In this document: positions 40,343 to 52,712 of the stretch, piece by piece | Layout of the letters: each line of letters starts with the position of its first letter | How positions within the stretch are numbered: the first letter of the stretch is position 1 | Assembly: GCA_905182985.1 (NCBI GenBank) | Contig: CAJJDN010000138.1 | Span: 142,146-206,145, forward strand | Source: Paramecium sonneborni | Lineage: Eukaryota; Ciliophora; Oligohymenophorea; Peniculida; Parameciidae | DNA: 64,000 nt | Direction: 5' to 3' | Translations under genes and position numbers: made by a program | The notes under the pieces: model-generated | What the model was told of the DNA's origin: nothing | Seen by the model: only the letters and a program-made list of their open reading frames with translations | The model's database searches: none

Positions 40343-43073
40343 TCAATCTTTTTCTTCTTCCTCTTCTTCTTCTTCTTCAATATCAAAGCATTCTTATTCA
40401 ATTTTATTATCTCGAAATAAATTAAACATATTCTTTTTTTCTATCAATTCATCAAAAATAAGTTCGAATTTATTATTTTCAATAACATTATCAGGAATAA
40501 ATAATTTTTTATTTTAAGGCCATTCATCAAAAAATGGTGGAGGGAAAATTGGATCAACAGCGATCCTAAATAGATTTTCAACCATAGTTGGTATTATTCT
40601 ATTAAGAAGAGGACAAGATAATTCAAGACAAGGATTAGTATTGGCTTCAATTAACCATAATTTAAAATTCTCATCAATCATAAAATCTAATCCATATAAC
40701 TAATTTGATAATTTCAAAATTAATACTTCAAAACTATTAATTCTTCTATGAGGATCAATTTTACCATAAGTAGCTTTCATCATATCTAAAGCTGCAGATC
40801 TCATTTTAGGATAAATATCAATGAAAAAATTTAATTTAGAATTTGGATAATTACAATCAACATATCTTTAAAATTCTATATAAGAAATCTTATTGCCTGG
40901 TTCATGTTTACCATAATCTTAATCTTTTGATTGAACAGCATCATTTGTTAAATGAACAAATCTATCTAAACATTTTGTAGTGAATTCTTTTGATGATGTT
41001 CGTATATAACCTTCTTAATACCAATAACCTTTAAAAATTCCATTTTAAGATGTGAGTAACATGTAACATCTAATATCAAACTTTCGTTTATTATACAAAA
41101 ATGGATTATCAATATATTATTAAACTATATATGTTCTTTATCTGCCTTCTTAAAATTCTTCACTAATTATTTTATTAATTTCATTTAGATCATTACATAC
41201 AGTAATTCCATTACCTCTATTAGTTAATTCTCCTGGTTTGATAATCCACAAATTAAGAGGTAATTTCTTTTTATCTTTTCTATCTCTATTTTTTTCAAGT
41301 TCACGAAGTTCTTCACTTCTTTTGTTATAATAATCTAAGAATTTTGAATATTCAATATCACTTAATCCTTTTTGAACATGAAATGTTACAGGTAGTAATT
41401 TATTATAGTCTTCTTTTATAATCTAAAAATAAAGTTTCATATTGTAAAATAATGCTTTTTTATTACCTAGATGCCAGTTATCCTCCATATGATTGTGCAT
41501 TTTTTAATATCTACTATCAAGTCTTTAAATAGTACAATATTATTTAATTTCTTTTAGCAACTTTTCAGAACAATCACTAAAAATCAATTAACTATCAAAA
41601 CATTTAGTTTCTTCCATATAATTTAATAATTTCTGTAGATCTTGAGAATTAAATATTCTTTTAATTGAATAATAATTAGGAGGTTTTTTTAATTGATGCT
41701 ATGAAGAACTTTATTATTTTTGTATTCCTCCTGTAATACTTACTTATTTTGGTCTTATATCAATATCTGAATCAGTTGTATCTCCAATAGTTTCTTCATG
41801 ACTTAGAATAAAAGATTCTGAACTTTAAGCTCCAAAATCTGTATGATAAGGATGTAATAATTCTATGTAAACATTTTATTTCAATTATGTCCATGACATA
41901 TTAACTTTTGTTGTATCTAAAGATTCTACTTCTGACCACCACCATCTTTATCTAAAAATATTTTTGACTAAACCACCATTATTTCCAAGACCTACATAAT
42001 AATAGTATGCAGGCACATCCAATTTATTTGGACAAGTAATACATTAATTATTTGAAAAATTGATTTTATTCAAAAAACAACGATAAGATGTATGACGTAA
42101 AGTCCATTTCTCTTTTTATTGATTTTACTATTCAATAATATTATTTTAATTTTATTTCTTTTTTTTTCTTGGAATAATTTTTTTATCAATATAAATTGGT
42201 TATTATTATTATTATTATTATTATTATATTTGTTATTATTGCTGTTATGACAAATGTAAAGCACTTTACAATTTCTTTTCTTTTATTGTTTTATATTATG
42301 GTGTATAAATGCTTAATTACTTTGTTAAATACTTTTGAACATTTTTTATTGGACTAATATTTTAAACCTCTTTTTAAGGAGTTCCAGATCTGCTAGTGCC
42401 TTATTCTTCTTTTTCTTCTTTTGATTTTTGCATTAATGGAGTTGATGTTGTTCTTCCCATCTTATGTACACTTTATTCATTTTCAGATATTGACTTTTAT
42501 TCACTTTATATGAATACTCTATTCTTTCTGCTTAAAGCTTTCTACAATGTTGGACTTATTTTTTAATTTTAAATAATTACGTTTCAATCATGGAATTTTT
42601 TAAGGTTTCCACTTTTTCTTTTGATTAGTACTGTCTTTTCTTTAGTTTTAATTTATCTGCATACAATCTCAATGGTGGAAGAATTTTCTTATCTATTCTA
42701 TTCATTATCACTTATTACTTTTTTCCAGTTCTTCAATTGTTTATAGAGCCTATTATGTCAGTAAATCTTCTCTTGTTATTTTATCATCATAACTCTACTT
42801 TATTAAAATACTTTATGAATTCTCATTAGTTTTTGTTGTTTATGCTTTTTATTAAGTTTAAAGCAATCCTCTATTAATAAAAGCAGTCAGAATTTCAGAA
42901 TTTGTTCTATCTTTTATCGATTGAATTTTAGTTCTTTAAGAGATTGATAAATGTTCTAAACGTTGAACTAATGGTTTTAACGCTATGAATTATTTTTAAT
43001 GATATGAATAAAAGTCCTTGCTATTATAGAATGTGTCTGCTATCTTTTATGAATATCTGGGTTGTATTATCAT
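40343..43073 (-). CDS. Tubulin tyrosine ligase-like (TTLL) enzyme
   Basis: 892 residues after introns 42693-42718 and 42555-42580 (26 nt each). The N-terminal 300 residues are basic and coiled, and include a Gln tract encoded by TAA repeats (about 42200-42235) and poly-Lys. The C-terminal ATP-grasp TTL domain has WHLGNKKALFYNM, PVTFHVQKGLSD, LWIIKPGELTNRGNGI near residue 590, KFDIRCYMLLT, DRFVHLTNDAVQ, YGLDFMIDENFKLWLIEAN and NPCLELSCPLL. It ends in a run of Glu. TTLL enzymes add Glu or Gly to tubulin tails in cilia and cortex. The GELTNRGNGI loop is common in ciliate TTLLs. I cannot tell glutamylase from glycylase. Confidence 0.93.
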
Positions 43074-43208
43074 ATTGTAACAAAAAAAACAATATATAAC
43101 TTTAAAATAAATTTATATGATGTAAGGTGAGCAAAAGGGGTAGAATAATAGTTTACATCAAAAATCCATTTTAATACAAAATATCTCTCTAAAAAATATT
43201 ATTAATTT

Positions 43209-46200
43209 ATGGACAAGGCAAAAACAAACTATCTTTTAGAAGGAGAAGTCCTAGTCAAAGGCAAGACTTTTGGTCTTTGGCAACCAAAAAAATACATCAT
43301 AGACCAAGAACTTAGAATATTTTCAATAAAAAGTTCAAAGTAAAATAAAAATTACCATCTTGCAAATTATTAAGTAAAAAATATTCTCATTCATTTATAG
43401 ATAGCAAATATTGAAAGAAAAAATAATAGATTTCAATTTGAATTGATTTCAACAATCAATGAAAAGAATATATTGATGGGATCAGATAATGAGAAATTTG
43501 CTAATGAGCTTATGTAATTCTTAAAAAAAATGTGTGGATAATAAATCCGAGCTTAAAGTTTATTTGAACCTAATTTATCATCAAAATCAATTTGTAAAAT
43601 TAATATAATTAATTTACAGCATCCCTTAGAGATTATGATTATGAAATTCCATAACATTTTGAAATGTAAGAAATTCGAGATGCGTATGTTTTATAAATAT
43701 TAATTTAGCATTCAAAATATACGATCTAAATCTTACTAATTAGAGTAATATGAGTTAATCTAAAATCAGGTTGTGAAAGTTTATCGTAATAAAAATAATT
43801 AACTTAATTTCAAAGTATTTCTTACACTACCAGGAAATTGTATCAATCCTCCTTTATAAATTAGGTTTAATCAAATGCTAAACATAATTGTTTCAAACTT
43901 AGTTTGATTGGAATATTCATAATTTAAAAGAATATACTTAAATATAAGATTTTAAATCAGAGAAATCACAAATGATAACAGAAATAAGATTTATCAAAAA
44001 TTGGTTTTAATTTAAAAGAGAATTCACATATTTAAGACATATTGTAGAATTTAAAAAAAAAGAAAATGTCAAAATTGTAATTGAAAAAAAAGCAGATCAT
44101 AAAATACATTAAGGTACTGTTTCAGGAATATTAAAATTTGCTGTTTGGGGTCTAAGTTATGAAAATAACTAAACAAATATTGTATTATTTACTGAATAGA
44201 GTTATAATGGTTTATCTTTTATAGAAGAAGATTCAATTCTCTCATAACAATATTTTTTGCAATATGAAAATATTATAAAGCCTTCATAAATAGATTTTGA
44301 TAAATAGCATGTTTAAGATTAAAATTTAAACATTAATCCTAATAATAGTCCTTAAAATGAATAATAAACCTAAAAGTATAAAGCTTAAAATAGAAAGGAG
44401 GGAAAATAGCAGTCCATAAAAGTTGAATAATCTACAATATAAAATTAAATAATTTAATAACCTATCATCATATCATCACCTTAACAAGGTCCAAATTAAT
44501 TAAATCAATTTTAATCACCATTATAAATTCCTATGTCTTATAAAGATAAAAATATTTAAAATATTCCATAGATAGGAAATTTAAAAGAAGATGATTAATA
44601 AATTTAATAATAATCAGTTAATATGAAAAAATCAGATAAGATGACTGAGTTTAATTAAGGTCAAGGAAAAACGGATTAGAATAATCTTTCTTAAGGTTCT
44701 TTAGAATAATTAAAATTAAAAAAAACTTCTAGTTCTTAAGAATCTTCTTAAATTGTTGGAAATAATATATCATAAAATATCTTATTTTAATAACCAAAAA
44801 TAGAGGATGATTAAGAAAATGATGAAATTTAACCTGAAAATGAAGGATCTGATGGTAATATGACATAATTTTATGATTGTGAAGACGATATAGATGCAAT
44901 GAATGATAAATTATTTATTGGATCATCTGATCAATAAGCTAATGTAACTGATTAAAGTGTTATGGATGTTAGAAATTCAATAACATAAAGATAACTTTAG
45001 ATAAAAAGCAATTAAATTTAAAGTTAAAGTGACACAATTTAAAATATAGAAAATTGGGTAGAAAAAAAGATGTAGGCTTATTTTAGTGGTAAATTTTGTC
45101 AAATAGCAATTGATATATAACATATATTGAATCCATTAGAATCAGATATAAATGTATATAATTAGTTATTAATTAAAAGAATAGGAAATATATGAGAGAA
45201 TAAGAAGGAGGACACTATATATTTAGAAAAGACTTTTAAAGAGATGAAAAGAATGGTGGACTTAAGTGTATAAATGAAGTGAAAGTAAATGCATAAAAGA
45301 GTGTAGTTAAGTTTTTATTGGCTAGAATAGGTATAAATAATTAATAATATAATTATAGGAACTTCACTTCTAATGGGAAGATCTTTAACTACTATATCAA
45401 TGCCAGTAACTATTTTTGAATCCAGATCTAATACTGAAAGAGCTTGTAATTCTTTAGCATTTGCTCCTGTATTTTTAGATGATGCTGCTATATCTAAAGA
45501 TAAATTCTATAGAATTAAATAATGTGCAGCATTTTCATTTGGATTTATATTTTCATATTTATCTATGGAGAAAGTAATAATCTATATAAATTATTTATTA
45601 TTAGCCATTCAATCCTATTTTAGGAGAAACCTTTTAAGGATATTTTGATAATTGTCCTATATATTGTGAATAAATAAGTCATCATCCTCCAATTTGTATA
45701 ATTTAATATTATGGGCGAAAATATAAGTATTTATTTAATATATTATAATTAGAATCGATGCTCGTTTAGAATTAGTTGCGAATTTTCATTCTAATTCTGT
45801 TGTTGGTAGAAATGTTGGTGAAGTTAAAGTAATATTTGAAAACCCTGCTTAAGAAATCATTATTTTGTTAGCTCCAGGTTGTATTTATGGAACTACATTT
45901 GGTGATAAATCTATGGACTTTTTAGAAAAATAATTTTTATTTGATTTAGATAATAAATGGGTTATGGAATGTGCATTTAAACCAGAAAAAAAATATTGTT
46001 AATATTTTAATATTGAATATCTTCCATATTCAGATTATGTTGCAGGAGGTGTACTTGAAGTTACTGATTCGGCTATTGGTAGATATTTAAGAGAAGGTTA
46101 TAGAAAATATAAAGGTTTAGATTTCAAAACTGAAGTTAAATCTATTAAAAGTATTATTAAAGGAGTTTGGAATCAAGAATTAAAAGTAATTATTATTCTA

Positions 46201-46429
46201 ATCTAAGTTTGATAATTAAAGATTGATTTCTATTATGTATGATTTCCCAATCAAATTAGAATTAGCTTAATATCCATTACCATCAGATGCTAATTTTAGA
46301 ATGGATGTTTTAATGTGGAAATTAAGAGATTTTGATTAAGCATAATAATGGAAAGAAAACCTTGAAATATTTCAAAGATAAGATCGAAAACTTAGAGAAT
46401 CTTTGGGACCTAAAAAAAAAAGGAAATGA
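43209..46429 (+). CDS. Oxysterol-binding-protein-related protein (PH domain + ORD)
   Basis: 996 residues. Nine introns, at 43374-43400, 43594-43619, 43684-43708, 43840-43864, 45165-45184 (only 20 nt), 45331-45358, 45574-45604, 45727-45752 and 46186-46207, give a length divisible by three. The N-terminal PH domain spans about residues 1-105 (YLLEGEVLVKGKTFGLWQPKK, FANELMQFLKKM). A long Gln/Ser/Asn-rich linker follows. The lipid-binding ORD has FNPILGETFQGYF, the family fingerprint EQISHHPPI near residue 760, and later FPIKLELAQYPLPSDANFRMD. ORPs exchange sterols and PI4P at membrane contacts. The 20-nt intron decides whether this is one gene or two (PH at 43209-45195, ORD after). Confidence 0.88.
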
Positions 46430-46900
46430 ATTATTAAATAGGATAACCCTACTTTTTTTAATTCTATCAATTCATTTCTAATCAATTTATATATCATAAT
46501 AAAATGTTAATTTTATTGTTTAAAAAAATAAAATAATTACATTTATCATATTTATAACATTATACAATAATAACTTCTTATGATCTTTTATTTTAAATAA
46601 ATTAGCATTAAATCTTAGATAAAACAATATTAATTAATCATAAAAGCAATAATCATAATATAATAAAGAGAAATTTTAAAAAATATTTAATAAGAATTTA
46701 AAATTTTTTTAATATTTAAAAATAAAAATAACTAACTTCTTATTTATAAAATTCTAAATTTTATGAATAGTTAACTTCTAACTAAATAAAATTAAATAAT
46801 TTCTTCAAATATTTAATAATTATTGATATAGAATTAATAAAGTATTATGAGGAATTTAATTTATGATTGTGAATATTTACATTTTTGTTTAATAAAATAT
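46430..46900. other. Intergenic, about 470 bp
   Basis: AT-rich. No coding-like frame or repeat recognised. Confidence 0.5.
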
Positions 46901-47996
46901 ATGTCTATAAAAAAGTAAAAAATTAGGTTTTAATTAGACACTTGATATAATTAGCATAATTGATTATTGAAGAAGAAGAGGAACCAGACTTTAACATTAT
47001 TGTTCCATCAGTTATCAAATTAATATAAATTGAAATATCTCCAAATAAATAGCAACTTGCAGAATTGTAGCAACTTAGATATTTGATTGAAGATAAATAA
47101 TACTTTTCTGCATATTAGATGAAGTAAGAGCTTTTGCTAAATTATTCAAATGATTAAGAGTATATAAATTATACCAAAGAAATTTTTGAGTTGATTGATG
47201 ATGACATAGAAGAAATAAAAGAACTTACAAAATGGTTTGATTTATAGGGTATTCATGTAACTAATTTACCCAGATGGCTGGTCAATTTAACAATAAGATA
47301 GTAGAATGTAGATCAGATATTAATAATTGCCTAATTCTCCAAGAGTTATTGCTAGAATTGACACAGAAATAAAAATTCCATTAGATATATTTATTAGTCT
47401 GATATATGAGACAGAACTATATCCATAATGGTTTCCATTCTGCAAAGACTCTAAAACTATTTTATAACCAGATAAAGCAACAAAGATTCTACATATGCAT
47501 TCATCACCACCTGTTATATCTGATAGAGAATTATGTGTAAAAGGATGGGGAGTAAACAATTTAGAATATGATGGAAGTGTTCTTATTTTAAGTCATTCAA
47601 TTGATACGAGAACAAAATTATTAAAAAGATATGGGTAAATATTTTTAATTTATTTCTTTTGAGTATCTTTTCCTGAAGAACCAAAACATGTAAGAGCTGA
47701 TCTAAATGTATTTTGTACAAAAGTGAGACCTATCTCATTTGATCATCATATAGTTAGTTTGGTTATTTGTATTGATTTGAAATTAAAATACATACCAGAT
47801 TTCCTACCTAATTATATGCTAAGAAAATTTGCAGTAAATTATCTCAGAAATCTAGGGTGTAATGTTTGATAAATTGGTTTCTAATTCTAAAAAATATAAA
47901 GGATCACTTTGGGAAAAGAAAAAGAATGAAAGTCCAGAATTTTATGATTGGTTAAATCAGAAATTTAAGTAATATGAAGATAAATTGAAAAGATGA
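46901..47996 (+). pseudogene. START (StAR-related lipid-transfer) domain gene with an in-frame TGA and a frameshift
   Basis: The ATG exon (46901-46914) joins across a 23-nt intron (46915-46937), with another intron at 47249-47273. An acidic helical N-terminus is followed by a START-like domain: KWFDLQDGWSIQQQ, ARIDTEIKIPLDIFISLIYE, LYPQWFPFCKDSKTI and VKGWGVNNLEYDGSVLILS. At 47660-47662 a TGA interrupts the frame inside what looks like a 29-nt intron (47635-47663); that intron is one base too short to keep the downstream frame (FPEEPKHVRADLNVF). Near 47855 an extra base (GGG for GG) shifts the end (VMFDKLVSNSKKYKGSLWEK, stop 47994-47996). Either two sequence errors or an early pseudogene. Confidence 0.7.
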
Positions 47997-48080
47997 TGAT
48001 TTCTTTGTAAAAATTATAAATTTAATTGTAAATTAGATTAATTAAAAACAATATAAACAATATAAAAAGTTGATTAAAAA

Positions 48081-50339
48081 TCATAACTCATCTTTAGATT
48101 TTTTATTCTTTTTCTTTCCTTTTCTCAATTCTTTCTCTAATTCTTTCTTTTTTTATCTTTCTTCCTCTAAAATTTCTTTTAAAATTTCTTCATCAAAATC
48201 AGATAGTCCTGATTATTAACTTGCTTCTTTTCTTTTTTGAAATATTTCTTCACAATTTTTTTCAATAATTTAAATAGAATTAATATTAATATTGCTAGAT
48301 TATCCCTTGTATTATTTATCAATAAATTTACTGATTGAATCATAATCAAATCTTCCAATCAATTTAGAATAACTAAAATATTTAAAATATAAATACATCT
48401 TTTTACTACTAGAGTAAGCCACAAAATTAGGTAATGCATCATCAGAAATATCAAATTTTAATAATAATTCATCATGACATGAAGCATCAATGAAAACAAA
48501 AGATGCTTATTTAGCTCCATGAATATTCTTAATTTTGTCTAATACTTCTAATTAATGTTCCCATTTTGATAAAATATCATCATGTTTTACTTATTTATGT
48601 TCACCATTTAATAATGCAATATAACATAAAGTTTATCTTTTTTAACAAAATTCTTCAAATTATTCTTGATTAGTTATTTCTTAAACTTTTTTACTTGATG
48701 TCTTTTTAGATTCATCAAACTAAATATATAATATATTAATATACAGAATCTAAAAATGATTTGATTTCATCGTAACCATGTTTTCCTGTAAATAGCGCTT
48801 GTTTTACTTAATCAGACTTAAGTTCTTCATCTAATTCTTTCTTGTCCTTTACATCTCTAAAAATTATAGTTATTGCAGGTTGATTTGATATTTAAAATTA
48901 TTCAATAACCTTTTTTGATGCATTTTTAAATGACAAAAATTTATATTTACCATAATATTCTTATAATTAACTTATAACTCTATATGTTAATCCAACTTAT
49001 TGAGTTTAATAAAAATAAAGTACAACAATATTATTATCAGCAAGATATTAACTCAATTACATTTATAATGATTATTCATTTATATTTATAGTTTTATCAT
49101 CAACTAATTCTTGAATATCTTTATTTATTTCATCTAATGAATATTCTTTTGTAAATGATATTTTAGATGCTCTTTTTTTTGCAGTATTACCAACTTAATA
49201 GAATTTAATACTAGGATAACTTTTAATTTGCAATTCTTTAGCTAATTCTTCATCTTCTTAAGTGTTAACTTAAAATTCATAATAATCAAATAAAGATTTA
49301 TATTTTTTTATAGTTTCTTCCCAAGTTTTATGTGGAATATCTTTATAAACATGTACAAATGCTGGTTTATCATTTCTTAAAAGTTGTTTATTTAAAATAT
49401 TTTGATCTAATTTAGTTGGTATAATTAAATTTTATTTTTCATTATTCTATTCTTAATCATCTTATTTTTATCTTCTATTTTTTCTTTCCTCTTATTTCTT
49501 AGATTATTCATTGATTTATTCATAAGGTATTCTATCTTTAGTAGCTAAACTTCTAACAAATTTCTTTATTGGTTTGAATAATAAATCACCATCAAATAAT
49601 TCTCTATTATAAGTATTATCTCCATTATTTTCTAATCCAACTATTTATGGTAGATCTTTTATATCAAATTCATCTATTAAAGATTAGGTTTCTGGAGTTG
49701 CTACAATCTCTCCAAATTTTACTCTTTCATAATAATGTAAATTTAATGCTTTAAGCAAAGCAGATGTTTCTTTTCTCTTTGTAAAAAGAATAACTTTATT
49801 TAATTTCTGATCAGATGTCTCAAATTTTTTGAGTTCATCCATATTATTAATTCTAATCACGTGATTTGGAATAAATTTATATCCATACTATCCTAAACTT
49901 TAAGGATTAGCTTCTCCTTAAAATCTATGTTCTGTAGCTATCATTTTTTCTTTTGTATAAGGATTTATAGGTTGACTTGGAGGTTCAAAGAATGTAATTT
50001 ATGGCAAATGTTATATCACATCTGGACTACAATATGGTAATTAATCACTTTATTTATATCAAATATCTACTTTGATTTTGGATCTTTATTTATTTCATCA
50101 CAGTTTGTTCCATATACATTTATTATACCTTCTTAATCTTCAGCTACTTTTTCTATTAATGAAGCTGCTCTTTGACAATTTTCACATGAATCTGAATAAA
50201 AATAAACAAGTGAAACAAATTCTGATTCTAAAATATCTCTAAAATCTTATAATTTATTTGCATTCTTAATTAGATAAGAATTCTCAAATAATCCTACACT
50301 AAATGAACACAGAACAGCTAAGAAAATGATTTTCAACAT
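48081..50339 (-). CDS. ER-resident thioredoxin-fold / PDI-like protein with KDEL end
   Basis: 736 residues after introns 50048-50070 (23 nt) and 48720-48744 (25 nt). The signal peptide is MLKIIFLAVLCSFSVGLF. The first thioredoxin domain has LVYFYSDSCENCQRAA with a C-E-N-C active site near residue 47. Several more thioredoxin-like folds without CxxC follow (KPAFVHVYKDIPHKTWEE, ELQIKSYPSIKFYQ, NNIVVLYFYQTQQVG, ASFVFIDASCHDELLLKF). A charged Lys/Glu tail ends exactly in KDEL, the ER-retrieval signal. So it is a soluble ER lumen protein, with oxidoreductase or chaperone function inferred. The architecture (one active and several inactive domains) differs from classical PDI, which has two CGHC sites. 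Confidence 0.9.
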
Positions 50340-51120
50340 AAATATTAATTAAATTCTAGAATAAATTATTTACGTGTAAAGAAATTTTATTTCATTCTTT
50401 TCATAAACATCTAAACTCTAAAGTCTAAAGTCTTTTGAAAAGGAAATTTTTTAAAATTAAATACAAATATATTATAAAGAAGAAAGAAATTATAATTAAA
50501 TTATATTTTAATGTATTAAACAATTCTAGATGCAATAAAGACTGCATTAATAAAATTATCAATATTCCACTTCACCATTTATTCCAATTTTTCCGAAATG
50601 TAATAGTTTTATTAATGAAATTATATAGTATTTTAAGGAATTATTTTGTTTGAGCTAAATTTTAAAAATTAGATATAAAATGACAAAATATAAACAAAAA
50701 ATATATGCAAATTTAATTAAACATAAAATTTTTCTAGAGACTTAAAATTGAAAGAGTTCTTATTAGATTTTTATAGTAACCGAAGAATTGAAATACTTTG
50801 GAGAATATAAATTCTTGTTTTGATTTAACATATTATAATTAGAAAAAAACTGATAATTAAAAGAGGAAAATGGGAAAAAGTTTAAGTATTATAAAAAAAT
50901 TAAGGATAAGAAGGAATTCATGAGAGAGTGTGATTTAAAGAATTAAAATGATAGAGAAAAACTTTTATATTAGAAAATATGGATGAAAAACGTTACAACA
51001 ATTTGGAGAAGTATCATAATGAAAATTAAAAAAAAATTAGAAATCATAAAGATGAGTAAGAAAAATAAATAAAAAATATTGAAGAAAAAATAATGTAAAA
51101 AATTATTATAAAAGTGAATT
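50340..51120. other. Region without a confident gene; weak coding-like traces at 50880-51110
   Basis: Plus-strand frames at 50880-51110 give Lys/Glu/Asn-rich peptides (KKFKYYKKIKDKKEFMREC; in another frame NMDEKRYNNLEKYHNENQ). They could be a short charged protein or a gene remnant. No start, splice pattern or motif fixes a model. The rest is AT-rich spacer. Confidence 0.3.
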
Positions 51121-52512
51121 TCAATTTCCTTCTTCTATTGGTTAACCTCCTCTTCTAATCCACCTTATTCTTTTACCATCTTACCATTCTCCTTCTTTTT
51201 CAACTTTGGATGAACCTATATAGATTCCTTTACCATGTTATTTTCCATTAGACCATTCTCCTTTATAAACCTGAAAATCTTAGAAAATTCATACTCTACC
51301 ATCAGGCCATTTAAATTCTCCATAACCATGTTTTTTATCATCTTTATATTAACCTTCATATCTTCTTCCATCTAACCATGTAAAAACCTATAAACATATT
51401 TATATTTAATATTACTCCTTTTCCATCCATTTTATTATTTTTCCATTCTCCAACATATTTTCTTCCATCTTCCCAACTATACTCTCCTTATCCTTAAATA
51501 TTATTTTAAAAGAAATCTCCAACATAAATAGAACCATCAGCCCATTTAAATGTACCTCTTCCATCTTTTTTACCATTTTTATATTATCCTTCATAACTAG
51601 CACCATCAGGCCAAATTTCTTTTCCTTCTCCATTTTATCTATCATCTTCCCATTAACCTATATACTTAGCTCCATCCATATGAACATATTTTCCCTTAAA
51701 TATATATAAATAATTACTTAACCATGTGCTTTATCATTTCTCCATTCTCCTTCATATATATCTCCATCTGAATGTATTAATCTTCCTTTTCCACATGCTA
51801 CATTTTAATACCAATAACCCTCATATAATGAACCATCCTACCATATTTGTCTACCTCTACCATGTCTCTATCTAATTAATTTTTATATATTATAAATAAT
51901 ATACCCATTTTTCCATTAACCTATATAAACACTTCCATTCTCAAATTCATATGGCCCTAAATTAGGTAAATCCTTGTATTCTTCTTAATCTTAATCATAT
52001 ACAAAATCTTCCAATTTATCCAAAACCTTTCGTATTACAATTATATACTTATCGAGTTCGATCTGTCAGAAAATCAGGTATTTTATCTATTTTCTTAACT
52101 CTATCATTTGGAGCATGTTAATTAGCTCCAGCATTTTACTCTGGACCTTTTGTATATGAAGCTTCTTTTGCTGTCAATGATGATTTATCTTCTTATTATT
52201 GATGATTATGACTTTCCATTTTTTTAGGTTCACTACTTTATTTGATACAGTTATCTGAAATTTGTTCTGAACTCTTTTAACTTTCTTTAATTTTCTTTAC
52301 CTCCTCTCTTGCTTTATGTCCTCGTATATGAGCTAAGAATTAATCTAATCTAAATAATTACCTTATATTTTTGTAGCTTTCTCCTTAACTAAATCTTCAT
52401 CTAACTATTCATCCATTTTTTTATCTAGTTCCTATTATTGAGCACCTTATAAATTAATTTGTGTTTTTTGATCACCACACCATGCTTATTATCCACTACA
52501 ACAACTACCCAT
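51121..52512 (-). CDS. MORN-repeat protein with IQ motif, paralog 1
   Basis: 410 residues after six introns (52333-52361, 52027-52048, 51872-51904, 51695-51717, 51388-51415, 51271-51294). The start MGSCCSGQQAWC offers N-myristoylation and palmitoylation sites. An IQ motif at about residue 50 (ATKIQAHIRGHKAREEV) should bind calmodulin or a centrin. A polar linker is followed by about nine MORN repeats (for example YEGEWRNDKAHGQGKY, YIGQWEDDRQNGEGKE, YVGEWKNNKMDGKG). The end is KRIRWIRRGGQPIEEGN. MORN repeats are typical of membrane- or cortex-associated proteins. The adjacent gene upstream is a clear paralog in the same orientation. Confidence 0.9.
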
Positions 52513-52712
52513 AATCTGTTATGCTGTAATAAATATTAAAATTATATTAAATTATATAAATTATGCAACTAAATCATTATTATTTCTTCACTTTAACTTT
52601 ATCGTCTAATTTTAAGATAAATTAAATAAATTTAATCTTTTGATTTAAATTAATCAAATCAAAAATCTCTTTATAATTAAATAACTTAAAACATAAAGAA
52701 AAAATAATTAAA

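Noticed and set aside
42070..42264. Asn-rich minus-strand frame
   Set aside because: A shifted frame of the TTLL gene across its TAA repeat.
51412..51645. Met/Lys/Glu-rich minus-strand frame
   Set aside because: A shifted frame of MORN paralog 1; the Gly-rich MORN frame continues through it.
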